From: Rhizobiales bacterium dw_265
GTDB lineage: Bacteria; Pseudomonadota; Alphaproteobacteria; Micropepsales; Micropepsaceae
Direction: 5' to 3'
NCBI GenBank assembly: GCA_018449595.1
Contig: JAAVUU010000005.1
Span: 1-64,000, forward strand
DNA length: 64,000 nucleotides
The notes below the pieces were generated by a model that ran no database searches, had not been told where the DNA came from, and was given only the letters and a program-made list of their open reading frames with translations. Below are positions 16,008 through 25,265 of this stretch, one piece after another; within the stretch, counting starts at the first letter, position 1; each line of letters starts with the position of its first letter. A program made the position numbers and the translations under genes.

Positions 16008-18800
16008 CTACAGATTTGCGCGTATCCCGATGGTAAAGCGGCGCCCAAGGGTGTCATACGTGTTTGTCAGCGTCTGGGGGTTATAGTAACCGGTGGTCGC
16101 AGCAGACGTATACGGAATTTCGGGCGGCGGAATATTCAAGAAGTTCTCGACGACCCAATAGAATTGCAGTTGCGAATCTTCCTTGAAATTATACGTACCC
16201 TTGATGTCGGGGAAAACGACCCACGGAACGGTGTTGTTGGGGACCATCCCCGGCGTAAACAGATAGCTGTTCCGGGCGGAACTGAACATGCGAGCCGACA
16301 GAGTCCACGTAAACGGCCCGTCAGAGTAAGTCGCAGCCAGGTTCATGTGGAATTTGGGCAACCCGCCGCCCCCGGTATCCGCGCCCAGCGAGCCGGCGTT
16401 ATCGGTCACAATGCCTGCGCTGGATACGGCTGTGTTGTGGTCCGTATAATTGCCCGAGGCATGCCAACGCATGTCTCCGCCAAAAAGCTCGTGCGAGTAT
16501 TCGAGTTCAAAGTCGATGCCGCCGGTCGATGCCCGGGCGGAATTAAACGGCACCGTGAACACTTGTGTGAGTATGCCATTCGAGTCGCGAACAACAAAGG
16601 GGCAATACTGTGCCTGCTGTGCGGGCGTGCCCGTCGCGCAATACAATACTTCATAGGCCGCGCCGACCGAGGCAATCTCACCTGCAACGGTGATGTTATA
16701 GTAATCCACCGAAAGATTGAGCCCCGGCAACGACTCCGGCGTCAGCACCACCCCTCCCGTGAAGGTATGTGCATTCTCCGGCCGCAGGTTTAGATTGCCC
16801 GTCGTCGTGGTATTGATGCTGGGGGTCTGAGTGGGATGCAGGGGATCATACGGCGTTGCCGCACCGGAACTTCCAGTCGAAAAAAGCTCGTTCAGGTTTG
16901 GCGCACGAATGTCGTATGAATATGTCCCACGGATGCGCAAATCATCCGTGATCTGGTCGTTGATACCCAGCTTCCATGTCTCCACAGCGCCGCTGCGCGT
17001 ATAATTCGTTACGCGACCGGCGATATCAAAATCAGCGGACCTCGCAAACCATGCGTCCTTGACCAAGGGAACGTTGACTTCCAAGAACCCTTCCGCCACC
17101 TGCTGCGAACCGGAAAACGCGCCCTTGTTGCCAGCATAGGCCCCAAAAGCCTCGGTCACAGGCGATCCGACGGCGCTGGCGCTTTGGAATCGCCAGTCGA
17201 AGCCGCTGGCAACAGAAACCGGACCGGCCCAATTGGAGAATAGAGTGCCGTTGATGGATGATCCAAAGGCGACCATGTGGTTGACGGATAAAGTGTAGGT
17301 ATCCTGGTTGATGTAAGCCAGCGCCCCGGGAGACGCCACGCCAACCCCGAACATATCAAGCGGCACGCAGCCGTTAGTCGGGTTGGTCAGAGTCGAACGG
17401 CACATGGGCGTCCCGTTAACGGGATTGGCGACAGCATCCATCGCGAGCTTAAGCTTTGCCTGTATCGGGTTATTGTACCAGGTCTGCATGAAGTGCGCCT
17501 GACTGTACGAACTGTAGACTTTCCAACTCCAATCGTCGCCAATGGTACCGTCCAATCCGGCGCTCAACCGATACAAGGTGGTTTTCGCAACAGATGGGAT
17601 GTCGTGTATCCGGCAATCAGCCCAGCATGCCAGGTTCTCCATGGTCGAGCCAAACGGGAACGAGGTTAACCCCAAGCCGGTCATTTTGGACTTCACGCTT
17701 GCCGGCAGGAACGGGTTGTCGGCCGATACCGTGATGTTGCCCAGGAAGAAGTCGGGATTGCCAGACGTGGTCTCACCATCCTGGGCAAAGTCCGCCGACA
17801 CATGGCCAACAATCGAATTGTTGATCTTGTAGCTGCCATACGCGAACAGGTTATTGCCCTGCTGAGGGCTTGCGAGAATTTTCTCATAGATCGTCTGCGT
17901 TTCCGCATCCCCGCCAGCCGAATACACGCCCGAGATTTGACCCGGGTTGTAGGGGACGGCGACGCCCTGACCTACGAATTGCGTCCCCGCGAGCGGGCCG
18001 CCCGTGATGACACCGCCTTGCGTGGCCTGCCACAGCCCAATGTTATTGACGCGAATGTATTGGGTCTGACCGTTGCCGGCAACGTAATTTGGGTTTGGCA
18101 TAAACCCGGGGTCATGGAACCAGGAACGCTGGTTAGCAAGCAAAACATCCGGGCTTTTCAGATAGCTGCCGCTCAACAGGAGGTGGCCTCTGCCGCCCGC
18201 GAAATCCGTACCGAATGCAATATCGGCCTTGTACGTTTGATAGTCGAAATGCGATGTATTTCCGTACTGTATGCTCCCCTTCAGCCCACTGTATTGTTTG
18301 TCCAGGACATAGTTGACCACACCGGACACGGCGTCAGAGCCCCAGGCTGCCGAAGCGCCACCCGTAACAACGTCAACGCGCTGAACCAATGCACTCGGAA
18401 GCGTATTCAGATCGATGGCGTTCGTCAGGGTCGATGGGATCAACCGCTCACCATCGAGCAGGACCAACGTCCGGGTCTGGCCTAGATTTCTTAAATTCAC
18501 ATAATTGCCACCCGACCCATAGGAACCCGACCAGCTTCCCACCGGGGATGCACCGACGCCAAACTGCGGCATCTGATCCAGCACGTCTCCGATCGTGACC
18601 TCGCCGGAATTGGCGATGTCATTCGCGGAAACCGAACTCACGGGCGTCGGCGCTTCAAAGCCGGATGCCGAGATGCGCGACCCAGAAACCACGACCGATT
18701 CCGTCGCAGTTTCAGTCGGCGCGGATTGCGCCATTGCGGCAGTCGCCGCGAAAACGGAAACAGATGCGAGCAGCACCACCTTGCTGAAATTATTGGTCAT
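16008..18800 (-). CDS. TonB-dependent outer-membrane receptor
   Basis: 930 aa. The signal peptide ends near TAAMAQS. The TonB-box-like segment TESVVVSGSRISA is followed by the plug domain (about residues 50-170) with NYVNLRNLGQTRTLVLLDGE, VQRVDVVTGGASAAWGSDAV and SGVVNYVLDK. The long barrel ends GRRFTIGIRANL. The RNLGQTRTLVLLDG form is common in sphingomonad/caulobacter receptors for plant-derived or complex organic compounds rather than siderophores. It is divergent from the aldolase-like/halogenase-like/LysE genes, with a shared 360-base promoter region, so a common substrate is probable but unproven. Confidence 0.93.
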   Translation of the reverse strand: MTNNFSKVVLLASVSVFAATAAMAQSAPTETATESVVVSGSRISASGFEAPTPVSSVSANDIANSGEVTIGDVLDQMPQFGVGASPVGSWSGSYGSGGNYVNLRNLGQTRTLVLLDGERLIPSTLTNAIDLNTLPSALVQRVDVVTGGASAAWGSDAVSGVVNYVLDKQYSGLKGSIQYGNTSHFDYQTYKADIAFGTDFAGGRGHLLLSGSYLKSPDVLLANQRSWFHDPGFMPNPNYVAGNGQTQYIRVNNIGLWQATQGGVITGGPLAGTQFVGQGVAVPYNPGQISGVYSAGGDAETQTIYEKILASPQQGNNLFAYGSYKINNSIVGHVSADFAQDGETTSGNPDFFLGNITVSADNPFLPASVKSKMTGLGLTSFPFGSTMENLACWADCRIHDIPSVAKTTLYRLSAGLDGTIGDDWSWKVYSSYSQAHFMQTWYNNPIQAKLKLAMDAVANPVNGTPMCRSTLTNPTNGCVPLDMFGVGVASPGALAYINQDTYTLSVNHMVAFGSSINGTLFSNWAGPVSVASGFDWRFQSASAVGSPVTEAFGAYAGNKGAFSGSQQVAEGFLEVNVPLVKDAWFARSADFDIAGRVTNYTRSGAVETWKLGINDQITDDLRIRGTYSYDIRAPNLNELFSTGSSGAATPYDPLHPTQTPSINTTTTGNLNLRPENAHTFTGGVVLTPESLPGLNLSVDYYNITVAGEIASVGAAYEVLYCATGTPAQQAQYCPFVVRDSNGILTQVFTVPFNSARASTGGIDFELEYSHELFGGDMRWHASGNYTDHNTAVSSAGIVTDNAGSLGADTGGGGLPKFHMNLAATYSDGPFTWTLSARMFSSARNSYLFTPGMVPNNTVPWVVFPDIKGTYNFKEDSQLQFYWVVENFLNIPPPEIPYTSAATTGYYNPQTLTNTYDTLGRRFTIGIRANL

Positions 18801-19160
18801 TTAGGTCCCTCCGAGTTTAGGCAGATCGCGTTTTTTGCCCGCAATCTTTTTGTTTTTTTTGCAAAAATACTGTCGTCAATTTCGTCACTCATGTTTTGAT
18901 GGAGGGCGGTAAAAATCAAGTTGAACCTCCGCCAGCAAGCGGCTTTGTTTTCACGAATGTGGAAATTATGGGGTTCTGCAATTGAATCGCATCGCCAACA
19001 CTGGTCCGCGACATCATGATCGCGTTCAAGCCTCTGCTGACCGAACACTGTCCGCCGACGCCGTTCTCTACGAGAGATGCCTGAGTGTAGTCTATCTAAT
19101 CTATATGTGTTTAGTTCGAAGCGGGAACAACGCTTCGCATGAGATCAAGGAGACCATCAA
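18801..19160. promoter_or_regulatory. Divergent promoter region of the TonB receptor and the aldolase-halogenase operon
   Basis: A 360-base spacer, rich in A/T near 18840-18870 (long T runs), with no credible gene. It must contain the leftward promoter of the TonB receptor and the rightward promoter of the DHDPS-like gene. No clear palindromic operator was found by eye. Confidence 0.4.
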
Positions 19161-20093
19161 TTGGATCATCAACTCTCGGGTGCGCAGAAGAACGGCTGTA
19201 TAATACCGATTGTGCCCACAATCTTCGATGAGGACTTTCGCATAGACTACCCTGGCCAGCTTCGCGCGATCGACTGCACGATTGATCAAGGCGTGAGCGC
19301 GCTTTGCATATTGGCAAACTTCTCCGAACAGTTCTCGTTGAGTGATGAGGAAAGGGCGCGCCTGACGACCCACGCTTTGGAGCATGTTGGCGGTCGAAGC
19401 CCGGTCGTGGTTACCATCAGTCATTTTTCCACCGATGTCGCCTCGCAACGGGCCAGGTTTGCGAAGGATGCCGGTGCGTCCATGCTGATGATGATGCCCC
19501 CTTATCATGGCGCGGGCGTCCGGCTAAGCGAGAGTGCGATCTATGAGCATTTCACGCGCGTGGCCGATGCCGCCCAATTGCCGATCATTATCCAGGATGC
19601 GCCCTTAAGCGGAGTGCCATTGTCTGTCGCTTTGTTGGAGAAGCTTGCACGAAACCATCAAATGCTTCGTCATGGCAAGATTGAGGTGGCGCAAAGCGCC
19701 GACAAGATTGCGGAGCTATCCGAGAAAGCGCGAGATGTTTTAACGCCTTTCGATGGCGAGGAAGGAATCACCCTTATAGCTGATCTCGATGCCGGCGCGC
19801 AGGGAACCATGTGCAGCGCGATGGCGGCGGATCTCATAGGAGATGTCAGCCGAACTTATGCAGCAGGAAACAGAGAAAAGGCTGTCGAACTTTACCGGCA
19901 ACTTCTGCCGCTTCTAAATTACGAAAACAGGCAATGTGGCTTGCGCGCGGCCAAGGCCGTTATGAAGTTCGGGAAGGTCATTCAATCGGATGCCGTCAGA
20001 CACCCCTTGACCTCTCTGAGTGAGCGATCCAGGAAAGGCCTCCTGGAATTGGCTGAAGCCTTAAATCCTTTGGCGGCGCGGTGGGGCCGCTGA
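19161..20093 (+). CDS. Dihydrodipicolinate synthase / N-acetylneuraminate lyase family protein, divergent
   Basis: 310 aa. The start is TTG at 19161, with AAGGAG at 19147-19152. The (beta/alpha)8 family outline is clear: NGCIIPIVPTIFDEDFRIDY, GVSALCILANFSEQFSLSDE, DAGASMLMMMPPY and GEEGITLIADLDAGAQGTMC. Key residues differ: the GTTGE loop reads ANFSEQ and the catalytic Tyr motif YNxP reads IQDAP. A candidate Schiff-base Lys is K173 in HGKIEVA. True DHDPS activity is therefore unlikely; a pyruvate- or oxo-acid-dependent aldolase or dehydratase is more plausible. It is followed by the halogenase-like gene after about 55 bases. Confidence 0.8.
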   Translation: MDHQLSGAQKNGCIIPIVPTIFDEDFRIDYPGQLRAIDCTIDQGVSALCILANFSEQFSLSDEERARLTTHALEHVGGRSPVVVTISHFSTDVASQRARFAKDAGASMLMMMPPYHGAGVRLSESAIYEHFTRVADAAQLPIIIQDAPLSGVPLSVALLEKLARNHQMLRHGKIEVAQSADKIAELSEKARDVLTPFDGEEGITLIADLDAGAQGTMCSAMAADLIGDVSRTYAAGNREKAVELYRQLLPLLNYENRQCGLRAAKAVMKFGKVIQSDAVRHPLTSLSERSRKGLLELAEALNPLAARWGR

Positions 20094-20147
20094 CCGAAAC
20101 CACGTACCGGATCAGAACTCCAGGGTGTCAGGCTGACGGGGGAAAAA

Positions 20148-21806
20148 ATGAGACGACCCATTACGAACATCACAATTGTCGGCGGCGGCACCGCGGGCTG
20201 GATAACGGCAGCTTACCTGAACGAGCGATTGCAGTGGGGACCGGCTGCGCACCGTGACGTAACAATTACAGTTATCGAGTCGCCAAATATTGGGCTGATC
20301 GGCGTCGGCGAAGCTTCAGTACCGACGTTACAACAAACGATGCAATTACTCGGTATTTCCGAGGCGGAATTTATGGAACGGGCGGACGCCACGTTCAAAC
20401 TGGGCATCTGGTTCGATAAATGGAATGTCAACAAGGATGGGGTTCCGACCGGGTTTTTACATCCATTCACTGGCGGATGGACCGTTAAGGGCTTAAATCC
20501 CGGCTATTCCTTCAAGCAATATGGTCTTCCGGGCCAGGATAACGTCTGCGATCAGGATTTCGTGCGGACTATCTCCGCGACTCTTGAAGCTTTCGAGAAT
20601 TTCAAAGGGCCGCGGACTTTGGACAGCCCGCATTATGGCGGCGCGCTGCGATACGCTTATCACATTGATGCCGCCAAGATGGCCGCATTTCTCGCCGATG
20701 TGTGCAAGAAGCGAGGTGTAACACATATATGGGACGACGTACTCGACGCAACCCTTGACGAGCACGGCTATATCGCTTCGCTGCAATTGAAAGAACGCGG
20801 CAGTTGGCCGGTTGAACTCGTCGTTGACTGCACCGGCTTTCGCGGACTTCTGATTAACAAAGCTTTGGGTGAGCCGTTCGTGTCCTATTCAGATTATCTG
20901 CTGAACGACCGAGCTATCCCAATGCAGATTCCCCACGCCGATCCAAGCCGCATTGCCCCGGTGACCGGCGCGACCGCGATGGATGCCGGCTGGGTTTGGC
21001 ATATACCACTGCACAAGCGCGTCGGGACAGGTTACGTTTTTTGCAGCTCATTCAAAAGCGAAGACCAAGCCTGGAAGGAGTTCGCCGAATATCTCGGCCC
21101 CCTGGCAAAAGGCATTGATCCGCAACCAACCATCAAAATGCGGGTCGGCCGCAACCGCAGGAGCTTTGTCAAGAATTGCGTCGCCATCGGCCTCTCCAGC
21201 GGCTTTCTTGAACCACTCGAATCAACGGCCATCATGTCGCTCGAATTGCAGGCGCGTTGGCTGATCAGTTATTTGCCATCGACGGATTTCGAGGAATCTT
21301 TAGCCAACCAATATAATCGCGCGACGGCGCGGCTCTATGACGAGGTTCGCGATTTTCTGACGCTCCATTTTTCGCTGAGCGAACGCAAAGGCCCATTCTG
21401 GGATGCCGTCCGAAACGACGCAAAAAAATCGGATACCATGCTTGAACTTCTCGAACTCTGGAAATACGCGCTGCCGACGCCTTTGGATTCGCGGTTAATG
21501 GCTGTTTTCAGTTCCTGGAGCGTTGCGTGCATTTTGATGGGGAAGAATTTCTACCGCAAATCCCATCTGACGCCGACAGAAGTCGTTTCATCGCAATTGT
21601 GGGAAAAATATTGCCGCGAAAATGCCGCGTTGAAACAAAAAGCCCTTCCGCAATTGGCGGATCACAATGCTTTGGTTGAACATATGCGGCAACAGGCGGT
21701 TTCCGGAAAAAGTGCGCAGCGCACTTTGATCAATGAAATGCCGTTAACTGGCGAAGGAGCATTCCTGGTGTCACCGCAGCCGGTTCTGGGACAACGTATT
21801 GTCTGA
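20148..21806 (+). CDS. Tryptophan-halogenase-like flavin-dependent enzyme
   Basis: 552 aa. The FAD motif is ITIVGGGTAGWITAAYLNE (GxGxxG, residues 11-16). SIGVGE-type text appears as LIGVGEASVPTLQQ. A conserved Lys lies at K84 in ADATFKLGIWFDKW, where the catalytic Lys of PrnA-type halogenases is expected. The diagnostic WxWxIP is intact as GWVWHIPLHK (W282, W284, P287). It would use FADH2, O2 and chloride or bromide on a bound substrate. In sphingomonads and Caulobacter such genes often sit beside TonB receptors, as here, and their natural substrates are mostly unknown. No flavin reductase is adjacent. Confidence 0.9.
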   Translation: MRRPITNITIVGGGTAGWITAAYLNERLQWGPAAHRDVTITVIESPNIGLIGVGEASVPTLQQTMQLLGISEAEFMERADATFKLGIWFDKWNVNKDGVPTGFLHPFTGGWTVKGLNPGYSFKQYGLPGQDNVCDQDFVRTISATLEAFENFKGPRTLDSPHYGGALRYAYHIDAAKMAAFLADVCKKRGVTHIWDDVLDATLDEHGYIASLQLKERGSWPVELVVDCTGFRGLLINKALGEPFVSYSDYLLNDRAIPMQIPHADPSRIAPVTGATAMDAGWVWHIPLHKRVGTGYVFCSSFKSEDQAWKEFAEYLGPLAKGIDPQPTIKMRVGRNRRSFVKNCVAIGLSSGFLEPLESTAIMSLELQARWLISYLPSTDFEESLANQYNRATARLYDEVRDFLTLHFSLSERKGPFWDAVRNDAKKSDTMLELLELWKYALPTPLDSRLMAVFSSWSVACILMGKNFYRKSHLTPTEVVSSQLWEKYCRENAALKQKALPQLADHNALVEHMRQQAVSGKSAQRTLINEMPLTGEGAFLVSPQPVLGQRIV

Positions 21807-21846
21807 ATAGCGAACACATAGGCAAAGAATATTCGGAGAGGCGCGC

Positions 21847-22470
21847 ATGCAAAGCCTGACAGACGCAGTCGCTAGCGCGCCGCCTCCTTTTCTATTCGCC
21901 ACTATGGCAATGGTACCGTTGCTCGCGCCAGGCCCAACCAACACATTGCATTTTGCGGCGAGCGCCAAGGAAGAACTGAGCGCCTCACTTCGACTGGTGT
22001 CCGCGGAATTGTTCGGCTACCTGGTGGCAATCCATGGATTGGCCTTTTCCATCGGGACATTTTTGCTGGCGTCTCGTGCCGCACAGATCGGGGCACGAGC
22101 CATTATTACGCTGTATTTGCTGTGGCTGGCGAGCAAGCTGTTGACGCGCGAAACGTCTGTGCAAAGGCAAAGCATCATAACCCCTGAACGAGTGTTTGTG
22201 ACGACGCTGTTGAATCCCAAAGCCGCGGTTTTTGCTTTTATTGTTCTGCCACCAATGACAGGCGGGCACTGGCTTTCAGCTGTCCCGTATCTCTTGGGCC
22301 TTTCAGTTCTCATCGTCGTCGCCAGCGTGAGCTGGATAAGCCTGGGCGCAGCAATTGGCAACGGCCGGATCGCCGTAATCAGTCCACGCGTCATCCAGTC
22401 GGTTGCTTCCGTTCTCATGATTGTCTTTGTCGCGCTGATCAACATTTATCCGACACTGACGGTTCGCTAG
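21847..22470 (+). CDS. LysE/RhtB-family exporter-like membrane protein
   Basis: 207 aa with five to six hydrophobic segments. It has the LysE-type N-terminal motif LLAPGPTNTLHFA (family PGPN/T) and a central LNPKAAVFAFIVLPP that fits the NPK motif of this family. It is 40 bases downstream of the halogenase-like gene with GGAGAGG before the start. Export of an amino acid or of the product of the neighbouring enzymes is the natural inference. An IS630-like remnant begins immediately after its stop. Confidence 0.85.
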   Translation: MQSLTDAVASAPPPFLFATMAMVPLLAPGPTNTLHFAASAKEELSASLRLVSAELFGYLVAIHGLAFSIGTFLLASRAAQIGARAIITLYLLWLASKLLTRETSVQRQSIITPERVFVTTLLNPKAAVFAFIVLPPMTGGHWLSAVPYLLGLSVLIVVASVSWISLGAAIGNGRIAVISPRVIQSVASVLMIVFVALINIYPTLTVR

Positions 22471-22482
22471 AGCGTTTTGCGA

Positions 22483-22790
22483 TCACGCTGAAGCATACAC
22501 TGCATGGCGCAGATAATTTGCGTATTCGGGGGCGAGAAGGCGTCGAGCCTGTCCGAGATGGCGTCGAGGAGGGCGGCTTCGATTCGGGCTTCGGCTTTGC
22601 GCAGCAGGGTTTTGAGCTTTGAGAAGACTTGCTCGATTGGCCCAAGTCTCGTCTATAAATACAAGCGGAGATGGGTCGAGCTTGCCTTGATGACGCTTCC
22701 AGCGTTCACGCCGCCTTTTGACGTCGGGCCGATCCTGCTCGCTTGCAATTCGAGCCGAGCCTTCTGCGGCCAAGCGCGAGTCTCGGTTGT
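22483..22790 (-). pseudogene. IS630-family transposase remnant with internal deletion
   Basis: Reading leftward, one frame gives RPDVKRRRERWKRHQGKLDP then LVFIDETWA, the first catalytic Asp region of IS630 transposases. It then jumps directly to IEQVFSKLKTLLRKAEARIE in another frame, the last catalytic Glu region, and ends ANYLRHAVYASA*. The middle of the DDE domain is deleted, so it is inactive. It lies between the LysE-type gene and ETF-QO and marks the right edge of the catabolic/halogenase block. Confidence 0.75.
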
Positions 22791-22834
22791 ACTGTCAAAT
22801 ACCGTCAACGCCAGAGATCGCACTTTCGTGACGA

Positions 22835-24505
22835 TCACATATTCGAATAATTTGGACCGCCGCCGCCTTCGGGCGCATTCCAGGTAATATTCTGCGCTGG
22901 ATCCTTGATGTCGCAGGTTTTGCAGTGAACGCAATTCTGCGCGTTGATCTGGAACCGAAGCACGCCGTACTCCTCCACGACTTCATAGACGCCCGCAGGG
23001 CAATAGCGTTGTGCCGGTTCCGCATATTCCGGCAGGTTACGGTTGATCGGTATTGAGGGGTCGCGCAGCCCCAGATGCACCTGCTGGTCCTCATCGTGAT
23101 TGGTATTTGCTACAAAGACGCTGGACAAACGGTCGAAAGTCAGTTCTCCATCCGGCTTGGGATAGATGATTTTCCGAGAATCCTGCGCCTTTTTAAGAGT
23201 GGCGAAATCGGGTTTGCCGTGCCCCAACGTTCCAAAGATGGAAAAACCGAATAGGTGGTTGGTCCAAAGATCCAGTCCAATGAAGGGCAGCGCGAAGATC
23301 GTTCCCAGCCGCGACCAGAGCGGCTTGGCGTTGCGGACCAGCTTCAGATCCTTAGCGACAGCACTTTTGGCATAGGCGTTTTCGTAATCCACCAGAACAT
23401 CATTGGCACGACAGGCCGAAATGGCGGCGAAAGCCGCATCGGCTGCCATCATGCCGGTGCGTATCGCGTTGTGGCTGCCTTTTATCCTGGGCAGATTGAC
23501 GAAGCCAGCAGCGCACCCGATCAACACGCCGCCCGGAAAGGCAAGCTTTGGCACGGATTGAAATCCACCCTCAGTAATCGCGCGTGCGCCATAGCCCACA
23601 CGCTTGCCGCCTTCGAGCATGTGCCGGATGGTGGGATGAGTCTTGGCGCGCTGAAACTCCGAAAATGGTTCCAGCCAGGGATTGTTGTAATTGAGATGAA
23701 CGACAAAGCCGATGGAGCAGTAATTCTCGCCCCAATGATACATGAACAGGCCGCCGCCCGTGTCATTCGTGAGCGGCCAACCCATGCCATGCACCACCAG
23801 GCCCTTGCGATGCTGGCCCGGCGGAAGCTCCCATAGTTCCTTCAGCCCGATGCCGAATTTTTGCGGTTCACGGTCGTCATGCAGACCGAAATGAGCGCCC
23901 AGAATTTTCGATAATGATCCCCGCGCACCTTCCGCGAAAAATGTGTATTTGCCGCGCAGTTCCATGCCGGGCTGATAGTCAGCTTTGTGATGCCCGTCCC
24001 TGGCCACACCCAGATCGCCGGTGATCACGCCTTTGACGATATTTCCCTCAATGATCAGGTCATTCGCGGGAAAGCCAGGATAGATCTCCACACCCAGGGT
24101 TTCCGCCTGCTGCCCCAGCCAGCGGCAAAGATTGGAGAGACTCACAATGTAGTTGCAGTGATTGCTCATCAGCTGGGGGAAAAGAAAATGTGGAAGCGCG
24201 ATAGCCGCGCTTTTGGTAAAAAAGTAGAAGCGGTCATCGGTGACTTCCGTCTCTACCGGCGCCCCCTTCTCCTTCCAATCCGGGATCAATTCGTTGAGGC
24301 CGCCGGGATCAAGCACCGCGCCTGATAGAATATGCGCACCAATTTCTGAGCCTTTTTCCAACACACAGACGCTGATCTCACAGCCCTTCTCCTGGGCGAG
24401 TTGCTTCAAGCGGATCGCTGCGGAAAGGCCCGCTGGCCCGCCGCCCACGATCACCACGTCGTAATTCATGCTCTCACGAATATCGCCCTCGTCCTTCATA
24501 AACAT
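22835..24505 (-). CDS. Electron transfer flavoprotein-ubiquinone oxidoreductase
   Basis: 556 aa, normal ETF-QO length. N-terminal FAD motif YDVVIVGGGPAGLSAAIRLK. Typical internal segments are SGAVLDPGGLNELIPDWKEK and LIGCAAGFVNLPRIKGSHNA. The C-terminal [4Fe-4S] site has the Cys of RYCPAGVYEV and CVHCKTCDIKDP. It is a monotopic inner-membrane enzyme moving electrons from reduced ETF to quinone. The partner etfBA lies 20 kb to the left in the same orientation. The ATG at 24499 (MKDEGD) is an alternative start. It is probably single and functional. Confidence 0.95.
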   Translation of the reverse strand: MFMKDEGDIRESMNYDVVIVGGGPAGLSAAIRLKQLAQEKGCEISVCVLEKGSEIGAHILSGAVLDPGGLNELIPDWKEKGAPVETEVTDDRFYFFTKSAAIALPHFLFPQLMSNHCNYIVSLSNLCRWLGQQAETLGVEIYPGFPANDLIIEGNIVKGVITGDLGVARDGHHKADYQPGMELRGKYTFFAEGARGSLSKILGAHFGLHDDREPQKFGIGLKELWELPPGQHRKGLVVHGMGWPLTNDTGGGLFMYHWGENYCSIGFVVHLNYNNPWLEPFSEFQRAKTHPTIRHMLEGGKRVGYGARAITEGGFQSVPKLAFPGGVLIGCAAGFVNLPRIKGSHNAIRTGMMAADAAFAAISACRANDVLVDYENAYAKSAVAKDLKLVRNAKPLWSRLGTIFALPFIGLDLWTNHLFGFSIFGTLGHGKPDFATLKKAQDSRKIIYPKPDGELTFDRLSSVFVANTNHDEDQQVHLGLRDPSIPINRNLPEYAEPAQRYCPAGVYEVVEEYGVLRFQINAQNCVHCKTCDIKDPAQNITWNAPEGGGGPNYSNM

Positions 24506-24770
24506 CCCACAGCCTTATCGTCATTTTTTGGTAGTTAAAAGGCACATCTTTTTACCTGTGTGAACGTGCTTTTGCTTTGGTATTATTGCGGCCGATGCCG
24601 TTGCGAGATTAACAAGACCCCGACATTTGGATTTGCTGATCCATTTTTGCCGCCAACAAGCTGTTGAGACTGCCGCTGTTGAGCCACATGCCCGTGCGTG
24701 ACTATTTCGCGGCATCGCTGACCTGGCGCTATTTCGGCAATCTTACCGGCCGGCCGCTCATTCTCTTCCC

Positions 24771-25062
24771 AATCCGGCGACCCAATATCCCAAGGGCCTC
24801 TTTCTCCAGCAGCGCCAGGATTATCCCGGCCTGGGCAGCCACATGTCGCCACGGCCCGACCATGGCGAAACCAGCTATCGCGGCGCAGGAAGGCTGGCTG
24901 GCCGCAGGACACTGAGTCACCGGCGGTGATTCCGGCATGGGGCGCGCCGCCGCCATCGCCTTTGCCCGCGAGGGCGCCGGTGCCGCCATCACCCATCTGC
25001 CGGTCGAGGAGACCGATGCTCGCGAAGTGATCGCGCTGATCCGCCAGGCCGGGCGCATGGCG
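24771..25062 (+). pseudogene. Short-chain dehydrogenase (YghA/general-stress type) fragment
   Basis: Two frames joined near 24912 read NPATQYPKGLFLQQRQDYPG, SHMSPRPDHGETSYRGAGRL, then [20 protein letters not shown] and [15 protein letters not shown]. This is the N-terminal third of the extended SDR family with the typical PRPDHGE lead-in and the TGGDSGxGR nucleotide-binding motif. The rest of the enzyme, including the YxxxK site, is missing. It is a decayed gene. Confidence 0.65.
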
Positions 25063-25079
25063 GAGCGAGTCTGGGCGTT

Positions 25080-25257
25080 CGGCACCTTGATTCGCGCATC
25101 GGCGACCTAGTGGACGCCGGCATCGGCCACCGGCAAACCGTCTCTACTGTATCTCAAGGCGCTGTGCGATATCGGGGGGCTGGAAGAGCGCAAAGCGGGC
25201 GCGAAAAGCTCTTCATCAATCCCGCCCTGCTCACGGTTCTAACCGATCGCCGTTAGC
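25080..25257 (+). pseudogene. Fic-family protein, C-terminal fragment
   Basis: Joined frames give [33 protein letters not shown] and then REKLFINPALLTVLTDRR*. This is the winged-helix tail found at the C-terminus of many Fic/DOC AMP-transferase proteins. The Fic motif itself (HPFxxGNGR) is absent, and at least two frameshifts occur. It follows directly on the SDR fragment, so two unrelated gene remnants have been fused by deletion. Confidence 0.6.
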
Positions 25258-25265
25258 CCAGCCCA

